Shown here in pieces: positions 42,758 to 51,607 of a DNA stretch of 64,000 bases. The notes beneath the pieces were generated by a model. The model searched no databases and was not told the origin of the DNA. It saw only the letters and a program-made list of their open reading frames with translations. Each line of letters begins with the position of its first letter. Positions within the stretch are counted from its first letter, which is position 1. Made by a program: the position numbers and the translations under genes. This DNA comes from Bacteroidales bacterium (GTDB lineage Bacteria; Bacteroidota; Bacteroidia; Bacteroidales; P3), in assembly GCA_017962615.1 (NCBI GenBank), contig JAGCUZ010000028.1, forward strand, positions 58,670-122,669. Direction: 5' to 3'.

Positions 42758-43339
42758 ATGCGCAAACTCTTTCATGCACTTCTGCCGATAGTACTGGTCG
42801 CAATCACGACGGTTGGGTATGCGCAGAAATATGCCTGCGTCAATACCGAGTATATCCTGTCCAACCTTCCTGATTACAAGCAGGCGCAGACTCAGCTCGA
42901 CAAGATTGCCACACAGTGGCAGAAGGAACTTGAGGCTCTGTACCAAGAGGTTGACAAGCTCAACCAGAACTACCAGCAGGAAGGCTACCTGTTGCCCGAA
43001 GCACTGAAGAATAAGCGGCAGCAAGAGCTGAAAGCCAAGGAGAGCGAAGTGAAGTCGCTGCAGCGCAAACGCTTCGCCCCTGGTGGCGACCTCGACAAGA
43101 AACGCGAGGAGCTGATGAAACCCATTCAGGACAAGATATATAACACCATAGAGCGTATAGCCAACGAGCGCGGCTATTCCTTCGTCATGGATAAGGCGGG
43201 TTCGGCCACGGTGCTTTATGTCAACCCCAAGTACGACATAAGCGACCAGGTTCTCGAACTGCTTGGCTACAAAGCCAATGCCGGTGCTGCGGCATCCGAT
43301 GGCTCAAAATCCAACTCCAAAGGAAATAATAAAAAATAA
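42758..43339 (+). CDS. OmpH/Skp-family periplasmic chaperone (first)
   Basis: A 193-residue periplasmic protein: signal peptide ending ITTVGYAQ, then ACVNTEYILSNLPDYKQAQT (the Skp opening strand) and a long Gln/Glu/Lys-rich coiled coil (KIATQWQKELEALYQEVDKL). Skp-type trimers hold unfolded outer membrane proteins for BamA. The tail is Ser/Asn/Gly/Lys-rich. It starts 12 bases after bamA. Confidence 0.92.
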   Translation: MRKLFHALLPIVLVAITTVGYAQKYACVNTEYILSNLPDYKQAQTQLDKIATQWQKELEALYQEVDKLNQNYQQEGYLLPEALKNKRQQELKAKESEVKSLQRKRFAPGGDLDKKREELMKPIQDKIYNTIERIANERGYSFVMDKAGSATVLYVNPKYDISDQVLELLGYKANAGAAASDGSKSNSKGNNKK

Positions 43340-43363
43340 TAAATTAAAACACATTACAAACAA

Positions 43364-43885
43364 ATGAAAAAAACGCTTATCCTGATGGCCTTTGCCATCA
43401 TTGCTTTCTGCGGTAGCTCCTACGCACAAAAAACCGTTAAACTTGGACACATCAACTCCTCCGACCTCATGCAAATCATGCCGGGCAAGGATTCTGTGCA
43501 GACCGTCCTTGAAAAAGAAGTGGCCGACCTCGAGGCTCAGCTCAACGACATGAAGGCCGAGATGGAAAAGCGCTATAACGAGTATATCGAGAAGCAGTCC
43601 CAGATGTCCGACCTGATAAAGCGTACCAAACAGCAGGAAATTCAGGATATGGGCAACCGTATCGAAGTGTTCCAGCAGAACGCACAGAAACAGATGCAGG
43701 AACGTCAGGAAGCCCTCCTACAGCCCATAATCGACCGCGCCAAGAAAGCTATCGAGGATGTGGCCAAGGAGAACGGCTACAGCTATATCTTCGACACCAG
43801 TACCAATGTGGGTGCCGTCCTCTATCAGCAGGACAGTGACGATATCATGCCCTTGGTGAAGAAGAAACTCGGCCTCTCCAAGTAA
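43364..43885 (+). CDS. OmpH/Skp-family periplasmic chaperone (second)
   Basis: A 173-residue second Skp homologue: signal peptide ending IAFCGSSYAQ, then KLGHINSSDLMQIMPGKDSV and a coiled-coil arm (MEKRYNEYIEKQSQMSDLI). Paired Skp genes behind bamA are common in Bacteroidota. A terminator at 43915-43948 ends the operon here. Confidence 0.92.
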   Translation: MKKTLILMAFAIIAFCGSSYAQKTVKLGHINSSDLMQIMPGKDSVQTVLEKEVADLEAQLNDMKAEMEKRYNEYIEKQSQMSDLIKRTKQQEIQDMGNRIEVFQQNAQKQMQERQEALLQPIIDRAKKAIEDVAKENGYSYIFDTSTNVGAVLYQQDSDDIMPLVKKKLGLSK

Positions 43886-43914
43886 ACTGCACAGATTATT
43901 GTGCCGCCTTATGT

Positions 43915-43948
43915 AAATGGAGTCGTTATCGGCTCCATTTATTGTTTT
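43915..43948 (+). terminator. Terminator of the bamA-skp operon
   Basis: Eight-base arms AAATGGAG / CTCCATTT (43915-43922 and 43933-43940), followed by ATTGTTTTG. Confidence 0.7.
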
Positions 43949-43992
43949 GCCTCGTCTATCGATTGCGGTGCATGCGTATCATACGCAATGCA

Positions 43993-44688
43993 TTACGCCA
44001 GGGCAAGGCAGAAGATGCTTATCTTTGTTGTGGGGACATCAAGTATGGCGCGGCAGCATGCCTCCACCGTTGCTCCGCTTGTTATGACGTCGTCAAACAC
44101 GAGGATATGTTTCCCGTGCAGGGCCTTGGCATCGGTAATGCGGAACACATCGGTCATGTTGTCCATGCGTTCAATGCGGTTGCGCAGAGTCTGCGTATCG
44201 GTATGGCGTGTACGTACAACGGCCTTGGTTTCAATGGGTCGCGGGAATGTCGAGGCTATGCCTTTGCATATCTCAAGGCTTTGGTTATAGCCGCGTTTCC
44301 GTCTCTTGCGTGGGTGCAGGGGTATGGGGAGCAGGACGTCCACATCGTCAAATCGGTGCGTATCCGCAATCTCTCGCCCAATCATGGTTCCTATATATGC
44401 TGCCAGCTTTAGGTCGCCGTGATATTTTATCTGATGTACAGCTCTTTGCGATATTGTCTTCTTCCTGAAGTGCAAGAACGCTCCACCTGCCACGAACTGC
44501 ACCCTGCCGAGAAACCGCTCCTCCATCGGGTTGTATTCCATTTGGTTGAAATAGGTGCGTGGCAGGTGCTCAAGGCACTGCGTGCAAAGTATCTCTTCAT
44601 GTTCCGACAGGGGATTGCCGCAAAGGTGACACCGTTGTGGAAAGAGGACGCTGCGTAGGTCGCGTATTACTGTACGTAATGTCAGCAT
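43993..44688 (-). CDS. comF: ComF-family phosphoribosyltransferase-like protein
   Basis: A 231-residue ComF protein, linked in other bacteria to DNA uptake and processing of incoming DNA. The N-terminus has a zinc-binding cluster CHLCGNPLSEHEEILCTQC, the middle has QIKYHGDLKLA, and the C-terminus holds the PRPP-binding loop VFDDVITSGATVEACC. The start was set at the ATG at 44688, which overlaps the queA stop (ATGCTGA); the upstream in-frame extension is the reverse of queA and lacks plausible content. Confidence 0.88.
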   Translation of the reverse strand: MLTLRTVIRDLRSVLFPQRCHLCGNPLSEHEEILCTQCLEHLPRTYFNQMEYNPMEERFLGRVQFVAGGAFLHFRKKTISQRAVHQIKYHGDLKLAAYIGTMIGREIADTHRFDDVDVLLPIPLHPRKRRKRGYNQSLEICKGIASTFPRPIETKAVVRTRHTDTQTLRNRIERMDNMTDVFRITDAKALHGKHILVFDDVITSGATVEACCRAILDVPTTKISIFCLALA

Positions 44689-45896
44689 GGCAGGAAAAGG
44701 CAGCTGTCGCCGTAGCTTAGGAACCTGAAGCCGTGGTCGAGGGCGTAATGGTAGCATTCGCGCCATGCATCGCCAACCAATGCCGACACCAGTAGCAGCA
44801 GTGTGCTCTTGGGTTGGTGGAAATTGGTGATTAATCCGCTGATAACATGGTATCTGTATCCTGGTGCAATCATCAGGCGTGTGTCGCCGTGCAGAGTGTC
44901 TGTCCCATGGCGCTCCATCCATTGCAGCACGTTGCTGTAGGCCGTTGCGGTGTCCACATGACGTTCTTCAAGGGTGTATGGATCCCACTGCTCTATATGC
45001 ATGGCGTCGAGGGCGGGGTCTTCCTGCAGTCGCACACCGAACCAGTACACCGACTCCAGAGTGCGTACCGTGGTGGTTCCCACGGAGATTATCGGTCGTC
45101 CAATATGGTCGAGCACTCGCTGTATGTTCCCTCGGGCAATCTCTATCTGTTCCACGTGCATCTCGTGTTCGCCGATAGTCGTGGTGTTGACGGGTTTGAA
45201 GGTTCCGGCACCTACGTGCAGGGTGATGAATTCAGTCCCTATCCCTTTGGCTCTTAGACTGTCGAGCAATTCGGGCGTGAAATGCAGCCCTGCTGTAGGG
45301 GCGGCCACCGAGCCCTCCTGATGTGCGTAAACCGTCTGGTAGCGTTCGTTGTCCGAGTCCTCGGCCTCGCGGTTCAGGTAGGGTGGGAGGGGGATGACGC
45401 CTGCCGCCTCTATAACCTCTGCAAAGCTCATGCCGCCAGTCCATTCAAAGTCCACTACCCAGGCGTTGCCTACGGCCTCGCGCCGCGTGGCGGTGAGGCT
45501 TTGGCTGATATCCGATAGCTGAAAGTTTAGTGTTAATGTCCCTTCCTTCCATTTCTTGTTGTTCCCGATGAAGCACAGCCATGTGCAGCGTTCGCGTTGC
45601 TCAAAGGCCTGAGCTACAGGCATGCGGTGCGGCTCGAGGCAGAACACCTCGATGGTCGAGCCGGTGGGCTTGCGGAAGAAGAGTCGGGCGTGGATGACGC
45701 GTGTATCGTTGAATACCAGCAGGGTATCGTCGGGCAGGAAGTCGCCAACATTATAAAAGACGCTTTCGCCAATCGTTCCATGTCTGTATACGAGCAATTT
45801 CGACTGGTCGCGCTGTGCCAATGGGAACTTGGCAATGCGTTCGTCGGGCAGGGGGTAGTCGTAGTCGGCTATGGCTATGGACTGTGGGTTAGTCAT
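44682..45896 (-). CDS. queA: S-adenosylmethionine:tRNA ribosyltransferase-isomerase
   Basis: Transfers the ribosyl part of SAM to preQ1-modified tRNA to form epoxyqueuosine. The 404-residue length exceeds the roughly 350 of Escherichia coli QueA but fits the longer Bacteroidota form. Motifs: DYDYPLPDERIAKFPL at the N-terminus, DTLLVFNDTRVIHARL, GSVAAPTAGLHFTPELL, VGAGTFKPV, SVGTTTVRTLES and FHQPKSTLLLLVSAL. It overlaps pssA by eight bases on one side and comF by seven on the other, making one tightly packed operon. Confidence 0.95.
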   Translation of the reverse strand: MTNPQSIAIADYDYPLPDERIAKFPLAQRDQSKLLVYRHGTIGESVFYNVGDFLPDDTLLVFNDTRVIHARLFFRKPTGSTIEVFCLEPHRMPVAQAFEQRERCTWLCFIGNNKKWKEGTLTLNFQLSDISQSLTATRREAVGNAWVVDFEWTGGMSFAEVIEAAGVIPLPPYLNREAEDSDNERYQTVYAHQEGSVAAPTAGLHFTPELLDSLRAKGIGTEFITLHVGAGTFKPVNTTTIGEHEMHVEQIEIARGNIQRVLDHIGRPIISVGTTTVRTLESVYWFGVRLQEDPALDAMHIEQWDPYTLEERHVDTATAYSNVLQWMERHGTDTLHGDTRLMIAPGYRYHVISGLITNFHQPKSTLLLLVSALVGDAWRECYHYALDHGFRFLSYGDSCLFLPC

Positions 45897-46650
45897 TGGC
45901 TTTTGCTTTGCGTTGGGTGAGGAGCGAGAAGAGTATGTACCAGAGGATTATGAGCGATATGGCGTACCATTGGCGTGTGGCGGCTATGATTATGGCGCAG
46001 CCGATAAGGAAAATGTACTGTATATGGTTCGTCCTCCACGTGAGGTCTTTGAAGTTGAACTTCAGCGAGAACATGGGCAACTCCGAGACCATCAGCACGT
46101 TGGTGATGAGCGATAGGGCTATGAGGCAGTATGGAAAGACGGGGTGTGCAACCACAGGCGCTAAGGCCTCGGGACAGTAGCAGCCGCAATTGGTTGTGAG
46201 GGCTATTCCCACCCAGATAAGGGCGTTGGCCGGTGCCGGCAACCCGAGGAAGCTATGGCTCTGACGGGTGTCGAGGTTGAATTTTGCAAGGCGGTAGGCG
46301 GTAAAAAGGGGTATAAGGAATGGGATGAAGATGAGGAAGTAAGGGGTTAACCCGAAGCAGTTGGCTGAGTTGTAGAGCAGACAGTAAAGAATATAGGCGG
46401 GAGCAACACCCGAGGTGACCACGTCGGCCAGCGAGTCAAGCTCTTTGCCCATTGGCGATGCCACGCCGAGCAGGCGGGCGGCCATGCCGTCGAAGAAGTC
46501 GAGGAAGATGCCCAGGCAGATGAGTAATGCGGCTATCCCCACTCCGTTGTCTGGACCAACGGCATAGCCTATAGCCAGCACTCCGCACAGCAGGTTGCCG
46601 AGGGTGATGAGGTTGGGTATTTGTCGTTTTATACTACCGATAAGGTTCAT
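45889..46650 (-). CDS. pssA: CDP-diacylglycerol-serine O-phosphatidyltransferase
   Basis: A 253-residue membrane enzyme making phosphatidylserine, the precursor of phosphatidylethanolamine. The CDP-alcohol phosphotransferase signature D-G-x2-A-R-x8-G-x3-D-x3-D is visible across FFDGMAARLLGVASPMGKEL and the following DSLADVV (about residues 54-80). About seven hydrophobic helices follow. Its stop overlaps queA's start. A terminator of the previous gene sits just 14 bases upstream, so its own promoter is not obvious. Confidence 0.92.
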   Translation of the reverse strand: MNLIGSIKRQIPNLITLGNLLCGVLAIGYAVGPDNGVGIAALLICLGIFLDFFDGMAARLLGVASPMGKELDSLADVVTSGVAPAYILYCLLYNSANCFGLTPYFLIFIPFLIPLFTAYRLAKFNLDTRQSHSFLGLPAPANALIWVGIALTTNCGCYCPEALAPVVAHPVFPYCLIALSLITNVLMVSELPMFSLKFNFKDLTWRTNHIQYIFLIGCAIIIAATRQWYAISLIILWYILFSLLTQRKAKAND

Positions 46651-46663
46651 GTTATAAGTGTGT

Positions 46664-46701
46664 TAAAAAAGAATGTAGGAACAAGAAACTTATTCCTACA
46701 T
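46664..46701 (-). terminator. Terminator of the OmpA/TPR lipoprotein gene
   Basis: Nine-base arms ATGTAGGAA / TTCCTACAT (46673-46681 and 46693-46701). On the minus strand they are followed by TTCTTTTTT. It lies only 14 bases from the pssA start codon. Confidence 0.75.
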
Positions 46702-46740
46702 CCCGAAAAACAGTTTACATTATCTGTTATGCACAGCTTC

Positions 46741-48612
46741 TTAGTATAGTTTGACGATAAGCTTGAAGTCGGGGTCGTCCCAGTAGGCTTTGAACTCGGT
46801 GTCGACGGCGGCCTTCTCCTTGTACTCGTATTTCTCGTCAATAGATGCCTTGAGGTTCTTCAGGCAGTTGTTGCGGTCGTTGAGGCGGGCATAGGCAACC
46901 GCGCGCAGGTAGTTGACATCGCAGTTCTGGTCCAGGCAGCAGTCGAGGGTTCTTATGCTGGCGCTTGTCTCGCCGTTCATCAGCTGTGCGAAGGCGAGGT
47001 TGAAACTGCAGGTACTCTTTTTCAGCTGCTTCTCAGCCTCTTTGTAGTTGCCTTTCTTCAGGTTGAGTATCGGCAGGTTCGTCTCGGCATCGTTGGAGCC
47101 TTGGCGCTGTGCCTCCTCAAAGTAGTATTTTGCCAGAGTGTAGTCCTTCTTGGCCAGGCACAGCAGGCCGGTGTTGTTGAGCACATCGGGGTTGTGGGGG
47201 TTGATTTCGCGTGCCACGTTCAGGAAACGCTCGGCTTCGCCGTAGTCTCCAAGGTAGAACGCCACGGCTCCGGCGTTGTTCCAGGCCGCCCATTCCGAGC
47301 TGTGGTTCTCTGTGGCCCATTTGTAGTATTTCAGTTTGGTGGGATAGCTGTAGTTGATGTAGGCGGCATACATCAGCTCGTCGAACGAGAGTTTCGACGG
47401 CTTCAGGGTCGCCTGTTTGGCCAGCTCCACGTCGTCCATGCGCGCCTCCGAGTAGTAGAGGGCTATCTGGGCTCTGCGCAGGTTGGGGAATATCTCGGTG
47501 TTCAGTATGCTGTACGAGTCGGCCATGTTCTTTATCATCTGCTCCCTCTTGATGAGGTTCTGCTGGGTCTCCACGATGTTCACGATGGCGTTCTTGTCTT
47601 GTATGTCAGACTCTTCCACCATGATGACGAAGTGCACCCAGTCCTCGCCGGCCGAGCGCGTGGTTATGATGACTTTCTTCAGCTGGTTGTACTTCCAGTA
47701 TTCCAGCTCGTGTGCCTGCACGTTGGCACGGCGGGCCATGATGGTCAGTGCCTCGTCAAGCACGCGGCGCAGCTGCACGGTGGCCACCTCGGCGCGGTTT
47801 TTCGACACGCCCACGTTGTTGGTCTCCTCGCCTTCGGGCGATGCCCAGCCCGTGATGTTTATCTGCTTGGGCAGTCCGTTCTCCAAAATGATGCGTTTCA
47901 AGTTTTCCAAGTTGTTCTTGGCGTCGAACTTACGGTTCATGTACAGGTTCCAGTCGAGGGTCGACAGTCCGTTTGGGAAGTATATGTCGGCTGTCTCAAC
48001 AACGCCCTGCTCCTTGTTGTAGTTGATGGGCGATATCGAGATGTTGCCGCGTATGTTGACCCACGACGATGTGTTATTCACGCCGTCCGAGATTAGCACC
48101 GTCGGGAAGCGCTTGCCTTTGTGCTTTACTGGTGGTACATAGCCTGTTACGTCTTTATTGTCGCGCTTCGACACCTTGAACTCTTCCGCAAATTTGGCCT
48201 CGTCGTCGGTCGTCGTCGTGCGGTAGCCCACGGGGGTCAGGGTCACGCGGCCGGTCTCCATGCCGGGCTTGAAATCGAATTCGTCGGTGTAGGTGAAGCG
48301 GCCGCCGTTGGCGTAGCTTATGGCTATGCCCTCGCCGTTCACGTTCTCGCCCTTCAGCGTGATGGGCTCAAGGGGTATCACGCCGCCTTCCCATGTGAAC
48401 ACGGGCTGCAGGAAGACCGCCACTTTTTTGGAGAAATATTTCTCGGGAACCGAGCCCGTGAACTTCACAATAACTTTGTCGTCCATCGTCTCCACAGGAT
48501 TGGGCGTGGCTTGGTAGCGAACTTTCTTGCTTTGGCTCTTCATTTTACCCAGTCCGCTGCATCCAGTCAGCAGAAGCGAGACCATCAAGAAGGCAAAAAT
48601 CGATTTCTTCAT
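46741..48612 (-). CDS. Lipoprotein with OmpA-like core and C-terminal TPR repeats
   Basis: A 623-residue lipoprotein: lipobox SLLLTGCSG, a beta-rich N-terminal region, then an OmpA-like peptidoglycan-binding motif near residues 250-295 (NITGWASPEGEETNN, SKNRAEVATVQLRRVL). From about residue 400 come tetratricopeptide repeats (WAAWNNAGAVAFYLGDYGEA, NPDVLNNTGLLCLAKKDYTL). It probably links the outer membrane to peptidoglycan while the TPRs bind a partner. The ATG at 48612 opens the signal peptide, and a TATCTTTG box at 48708-48715 supports this. Confidence 0.8.
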   Translation of the reverse strand: MKKSIFAFLMVSLLLTGCSGLGKMKSQSKKVRYQATPNPVETMDDKVIVKFTGSVPEKYFSKKVAVFLQPVFTWEGGVIPLEPITLKGENVNGEGIAISYANGGRFTYTDEFDFKPGMETGRVTLTPVGYRTTTTDDEAKFAEEFKVSKRDNKDVTGYVPPVKHKGKRFPTVLISDGVNNTSSWVNIRGNISISPINYNKEQGVVETADIYFPNGLSTLDWNLYMNRKFDAKNNLENLKRIILENGLPKQINITGWASPEGEETNNVGVSKNRAEVATVQLRRVLDEALTIMARRANVQAHELEYWKYNQLKKVIITTRSAGEDWVHFVIMVEESDIQDKNAIVNIVETQQNLIKREQMIKNMADSYSILNTEIFPNLRRAQIALYYSEARMDDVELAKQATLKPSKLSFDELMYAAYINYSYPTKLKYYKWATENHSSEWAAWNNAGAVAFYLGDYGEAERFLNVAREINPHNPDVLNNTGLLCLAKKDYTLAKYYFEEAQRQGSNDAETNLPILNLKKGNYKEAEKQLKKSTCSFNLAFAQLMNGETSASIRTLDCCLDQNCDVNYLRAVAYARLNDRNNCLKNLKASIDEKYEYKEKAAVDTEFKAYWDDPDFKLIVKLY

Positions 48613-48707
48613 TCTATGTGATGTTTGTGTTGTTTCTGTTGATTCATAGTGATATACACAACAATTAACGGCCTTTGCGGTCGCTAAATAATGCATATAT
48701 CAATCTG

Positions 48708-48715
48708 CAAAGATA
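48708..48715 (-). promoter_or_regulatory. -7 box of the OmpA/TPR lipoprotein gene
   Basis: TATCTTTG on the minus strand, 96 bases before the ATG. No clear TTTG at -33. Confidence 0.55.
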
Positions 48716-48757
48716 CGCTTTTTTTTGGAATTATTTATATTTATTTTCTTCTTTTGT

Positions 48758-51607
48758 CTATTTCTTGGCCTCGCAGCAGCATTCTTTCATGGTGCAGAAG
48801 CGGCACGCATCGGCGCTCGGCGTGCACTTGAATGGTATGCTTGGGTCCATCAGTTCCCGCAGTATGCCGCTGAGCGACTCCTCAAATTCGGCGAATTGTT
48901 GGCTGTTGATTACCATCGAATGGTCAATATGCATATAGAGGAAATCCTCACTGAGGTTGCGCAGCGGATAAAGTCCCGACAGTACCTGCGTGTCGTCTTT
49001 GTGGCTTCGGTTGTACACCCACGCGTACAGCATCACCTGGAACCACTTGTCCGACACGTTGCCTTCGGCTATGTCCTGCGAGCTGACAACAAGCTCTTTA
49101 GGGTCTACTTTGCCCGTCTTGTAGTCAACGATGCGTACCGTTCCGTCAAAACGGTCTATTCTGTCGGCAATACCTTGTATGTGAATGTCGTAGTGGTTTT
49201 CTGCTGCCGCTGTATCTGTTTCGGCGACGGTAATGCCTAATGTCGTCTCGATTTTCTTCTCGCAGTCTATTATTTCTATTGTGTGATGCTCTGATTCTAT
49301 AAGTTCTATCTCTTTTGCGAGGGTCTTCTCGAGCAGCGTGGTGGCTATCGACTCGTAGAAGTGGTTGCGTCCCTCGTGTGTCCGTCCGTGGCTGAAGAGT
49401 TCCGCCCCGGCTTTTTCTATCAGCGTCTTGGCCTCCTCGCGGTGTTTGCGCAGCACGGCAGGGTCGACGGCTCGCCCGGCAAAGGGCTGGAATATCTCAT
49501 ACAAAGCCTTGTGTACCAGGTTTCCGAAGTCCGATTGGTCCATGTCGTCGCTCAGGTTATCGGTCTCTCTTAGCGACAGCAGCGACTCGTAGCAGTACCG
49601 CATCGGGCAGGCGCGGTAAGTGTTAATGGCCGACGGGTACAGCCCTTTCCCGGTGGCCTTCTCCATTAGCCGCTCCCACAGCTGCCCCGTTTTCTGCATA
49701 GTGTTGCTTTTCTCTCTGGTAATAAGGCTTGTTGGGGCGAATACCGACTCGTGGTTGATTTTGATATTTGCAGGGTGTTTCTGCATCAGCTCGTCTTCTA
49801 TTTGCAGAATGAAACGGCTTGCCTCGCCTTTCCCCATGCCTTCCGACGCGCTGTTGTACACCAGCACTATCTTCTCCGCCCGCTGTATCAGCCGGTAGAA
49901 GTGGTTGGCATATATGGCTTCTTTCTCTTTGTAGGTCGGCAGATTGAAGCGTCGCTTGATACTCAGTGGTATAAGCGTGCTGTCGTTCCTCTTTGACGGC
50001 AGTACTCCCTCGTTGGCCGAAAGCAGTATTATGCGGCTGAAGTCGAGGTTGCGCGTTTCGAGCATTCCCAGTATTTGCAGCTCCTTAAGTGGTGAGCCAT
50101 AGAACGATATGCTTCTCCGGCGCGCTATGCGCAGGTATATCTTCTGGAACGATGCCGCGCTGTCGATGAAGGCGTATTCCTTTTGCAGACTGTCGAAGTA
50201 GTCGAGTATCTCTACGAAGCACGTCATCGCCTCGTCCTCCTGCGGGTTGTCGCGCAGTATATTGCTGTCTATTATGCTGTCGTACAGCTGTCGCAGGCTC
50301 TTGAGCAGCGTGGCCACGGTGGGTTGCTCTATGCTGAAAAGGAAGCGTATCGCGCCTGCGTCGAACCCGGCAAACTGGCAGAAGTCCTCTATCGTGTCGG
50401 CATTGGCCCTGATGAGGTGCTGACGGGCGAATAGCTCGTACAGTTCTTCGTGGTGATCCTGAGAGGCCAACATGCTGGTAACAAGAGGGTCAGTGAGTAT
50501 GTTCAGTATGTCGGCATGGTAGAATGTGCCGTTGTGACAGTTGGCGTAGAGGCTTGTCGTTTTCAGTGCAAGACTGTGTATGAGGCTTTGCTCGAAAGGA
50601 AATCCCATCGACACGTTGGCTTTCTTTATCTCTTGCGGCAGGGAGTTCAATGCTGGCACCAGCAGCTTCTCGTCGGCAAGAACCAACGCGGTTTGGCTCA
50701 TTGTGTTAGGGTCGGATTGCGCCCACTGCTGCAGCATCTGTCCGGCATATTTGGTCTGCATGATGTCCTCTGGACATTCAACAATCGTAATCTCTTTCTT
50801 GCCTATGGCGAAGTGGTCTTCAAAGGGTCCTATGTCAGGTATCCCCGCGCTCCGCATCCTGCGCAGGAAATGACCTGCCTCCTGCAGCGGGTCGTCAAAG
50901 TAGTACGCGTCGCCGTCGGCTATATAATGCCCTAAACCGCTTCGTATGAAAGTCTTGACGATGGTCGTCTCACTTGTCGACAGCGCGTTGAAGCCCACGA
51001 AGTATACAGCTTTGTATACGAAGCCGTCGGTCATCTTCTCCTTTTTCTCGGCCACGGCGCGGTAGGCCATGCCGCCATAGGCCTGCCCCTTGGTCGCAAG
51101 GCGCTGGCGCAGCTGGCTGTAGTAGGTGTATAGCGACTTGTAAAACAGCAGGTATTCTCGCTGGAACGGTGTGAGTTGCGTGCCTTCAACGTCCCATTCC
51201 TCTATCGACTTTATGTTGTGCAGGTTGGCAAACAGCTGCTGTGCGTCGGCGCAGTACAGGTCTATTTCCGAGAAGTCGGAGAGCATCATGTCGGCCAGCG
51301 GCATGAACTTCTCAAACGTCTCGTAATGTGCCGTGCCCTCGTTGGTCGGCATGTTGCGGTGTATGTCGTATAGCTCAAAGAGAATAAACTCGTTAGGGAT
51401 TATCTGCGCCCCGCCGAGCATGGTGATTAGCTCGTCCATACCAACAACGTTGGGCAGGAAGAACGCAGGTATGTCGGCCTTGGCGAGTTCGCGCCGCAGG
51501 AACAGCGACGGGCGACGGTTGTTGAACACCACCAGCACCTTGTCCATGTCGTGCGGATGCTCATGCAGCAAGCGCTGCGCCACTTCTTGTATAAAGCTGG
51601 TGTTCAT
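48758..51607 (-). CDS. AddB-like PD-(D/E)XK nuclease / inactivated-helicase protein
   Basis: A 949-residue protein like the AddB subunit of double-strand-break repair nucleases. The N-terminus lacks a Walker A site (VLVVFNNRRPSLFLRRELA instead), the middle resembles a degenerate UvrD-type helicase, and the C-terminus holds the RecB-type nuclease motif VRIVDYKTGKV. Cysteines at YRACPMRYCYE and ACRFCTMKEC fit the four ligands of the AddB-type iron-sulfur staple. The ATG at 51607 overlaps the preceding gene's stop by four bases. No AddA-like helicase lies in the window. Confidence 0.85.
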   Translation of the reverse strand: MNTSFIQEVAQRLLHEHPHDMDKVLVVFNNRRPSLFLRRELAKADIPAFFLPNVVGMDELITMLGGAQIIPNEFILFELYDIHRNMPTNEGTAHYETFEKFMPLADMMLSDFSEIDLYCADAQQLFANLHNIKSIEEWDVEGTQLTPFQREYLLFYKSLYTYYSQLRQRLATKGQAYGGMAYRAVAEKKEKMTDGFVYKAVYFVGFNALSTSETTIVKTFIRSGLGHYIADGDAYYFDDPLQEAGHFLRRMRSAGIPDIGPFEDHFAIGKKEITIVECPEDIMQTKYAGQMLQQWAQSDPNTMSQTALVLADEKLLVPALNSLPQEIKKANVSMGFPFEQSLIHSLALKTTSLYANCHNGTFYHADILNILTDPLVTSMLASQDHHEELYELFARQHLIRANADTIEDFCQFAGFDAGAIRFLFSIEQPTVATLLKSLRQLYDSIIDSNILRDNPQEDEAMTCFVEILDYFDSLQKEYAFIDSAASFQKIYLRIARRRSISFYGSPLKELQILGMLETRNLDFSRIILLSANEGVLPSKRNDSTLIPLSIKRRFNLPTYKEKEAIYANHFYRLIQRAEKIVLVYNSASEGMGKGEASRFILQIEDELMQKHPANIKINHESVFAPTSLITREKSNTMQKTGQLWERLMEKATGKGLYPSAINTYRACPMRYCYESLLSLRETDNLSDDMDQSDFGNLVHKALYEIFQPFAGRAVDPAVLRKHREEAKTLIEKAGAELFSHGRTHEGRNHFYESIATTLLEKTLAKEIELIESEHHTIEIIDCEKKIETTLGITVAETDTAAAENHYDIHIQGIADRIDRFDGTVRIVDYKTGKVDPKELVVSSQDIAEGNVSDKWFQVMLYAWVYNRSHKDDTQVLSGLYPLRNLSEDFLYMHIDHSMVINSQQFAEFEESLSGILRELMDPSIPFKCTPSADACRFCTMKECCCEAKK

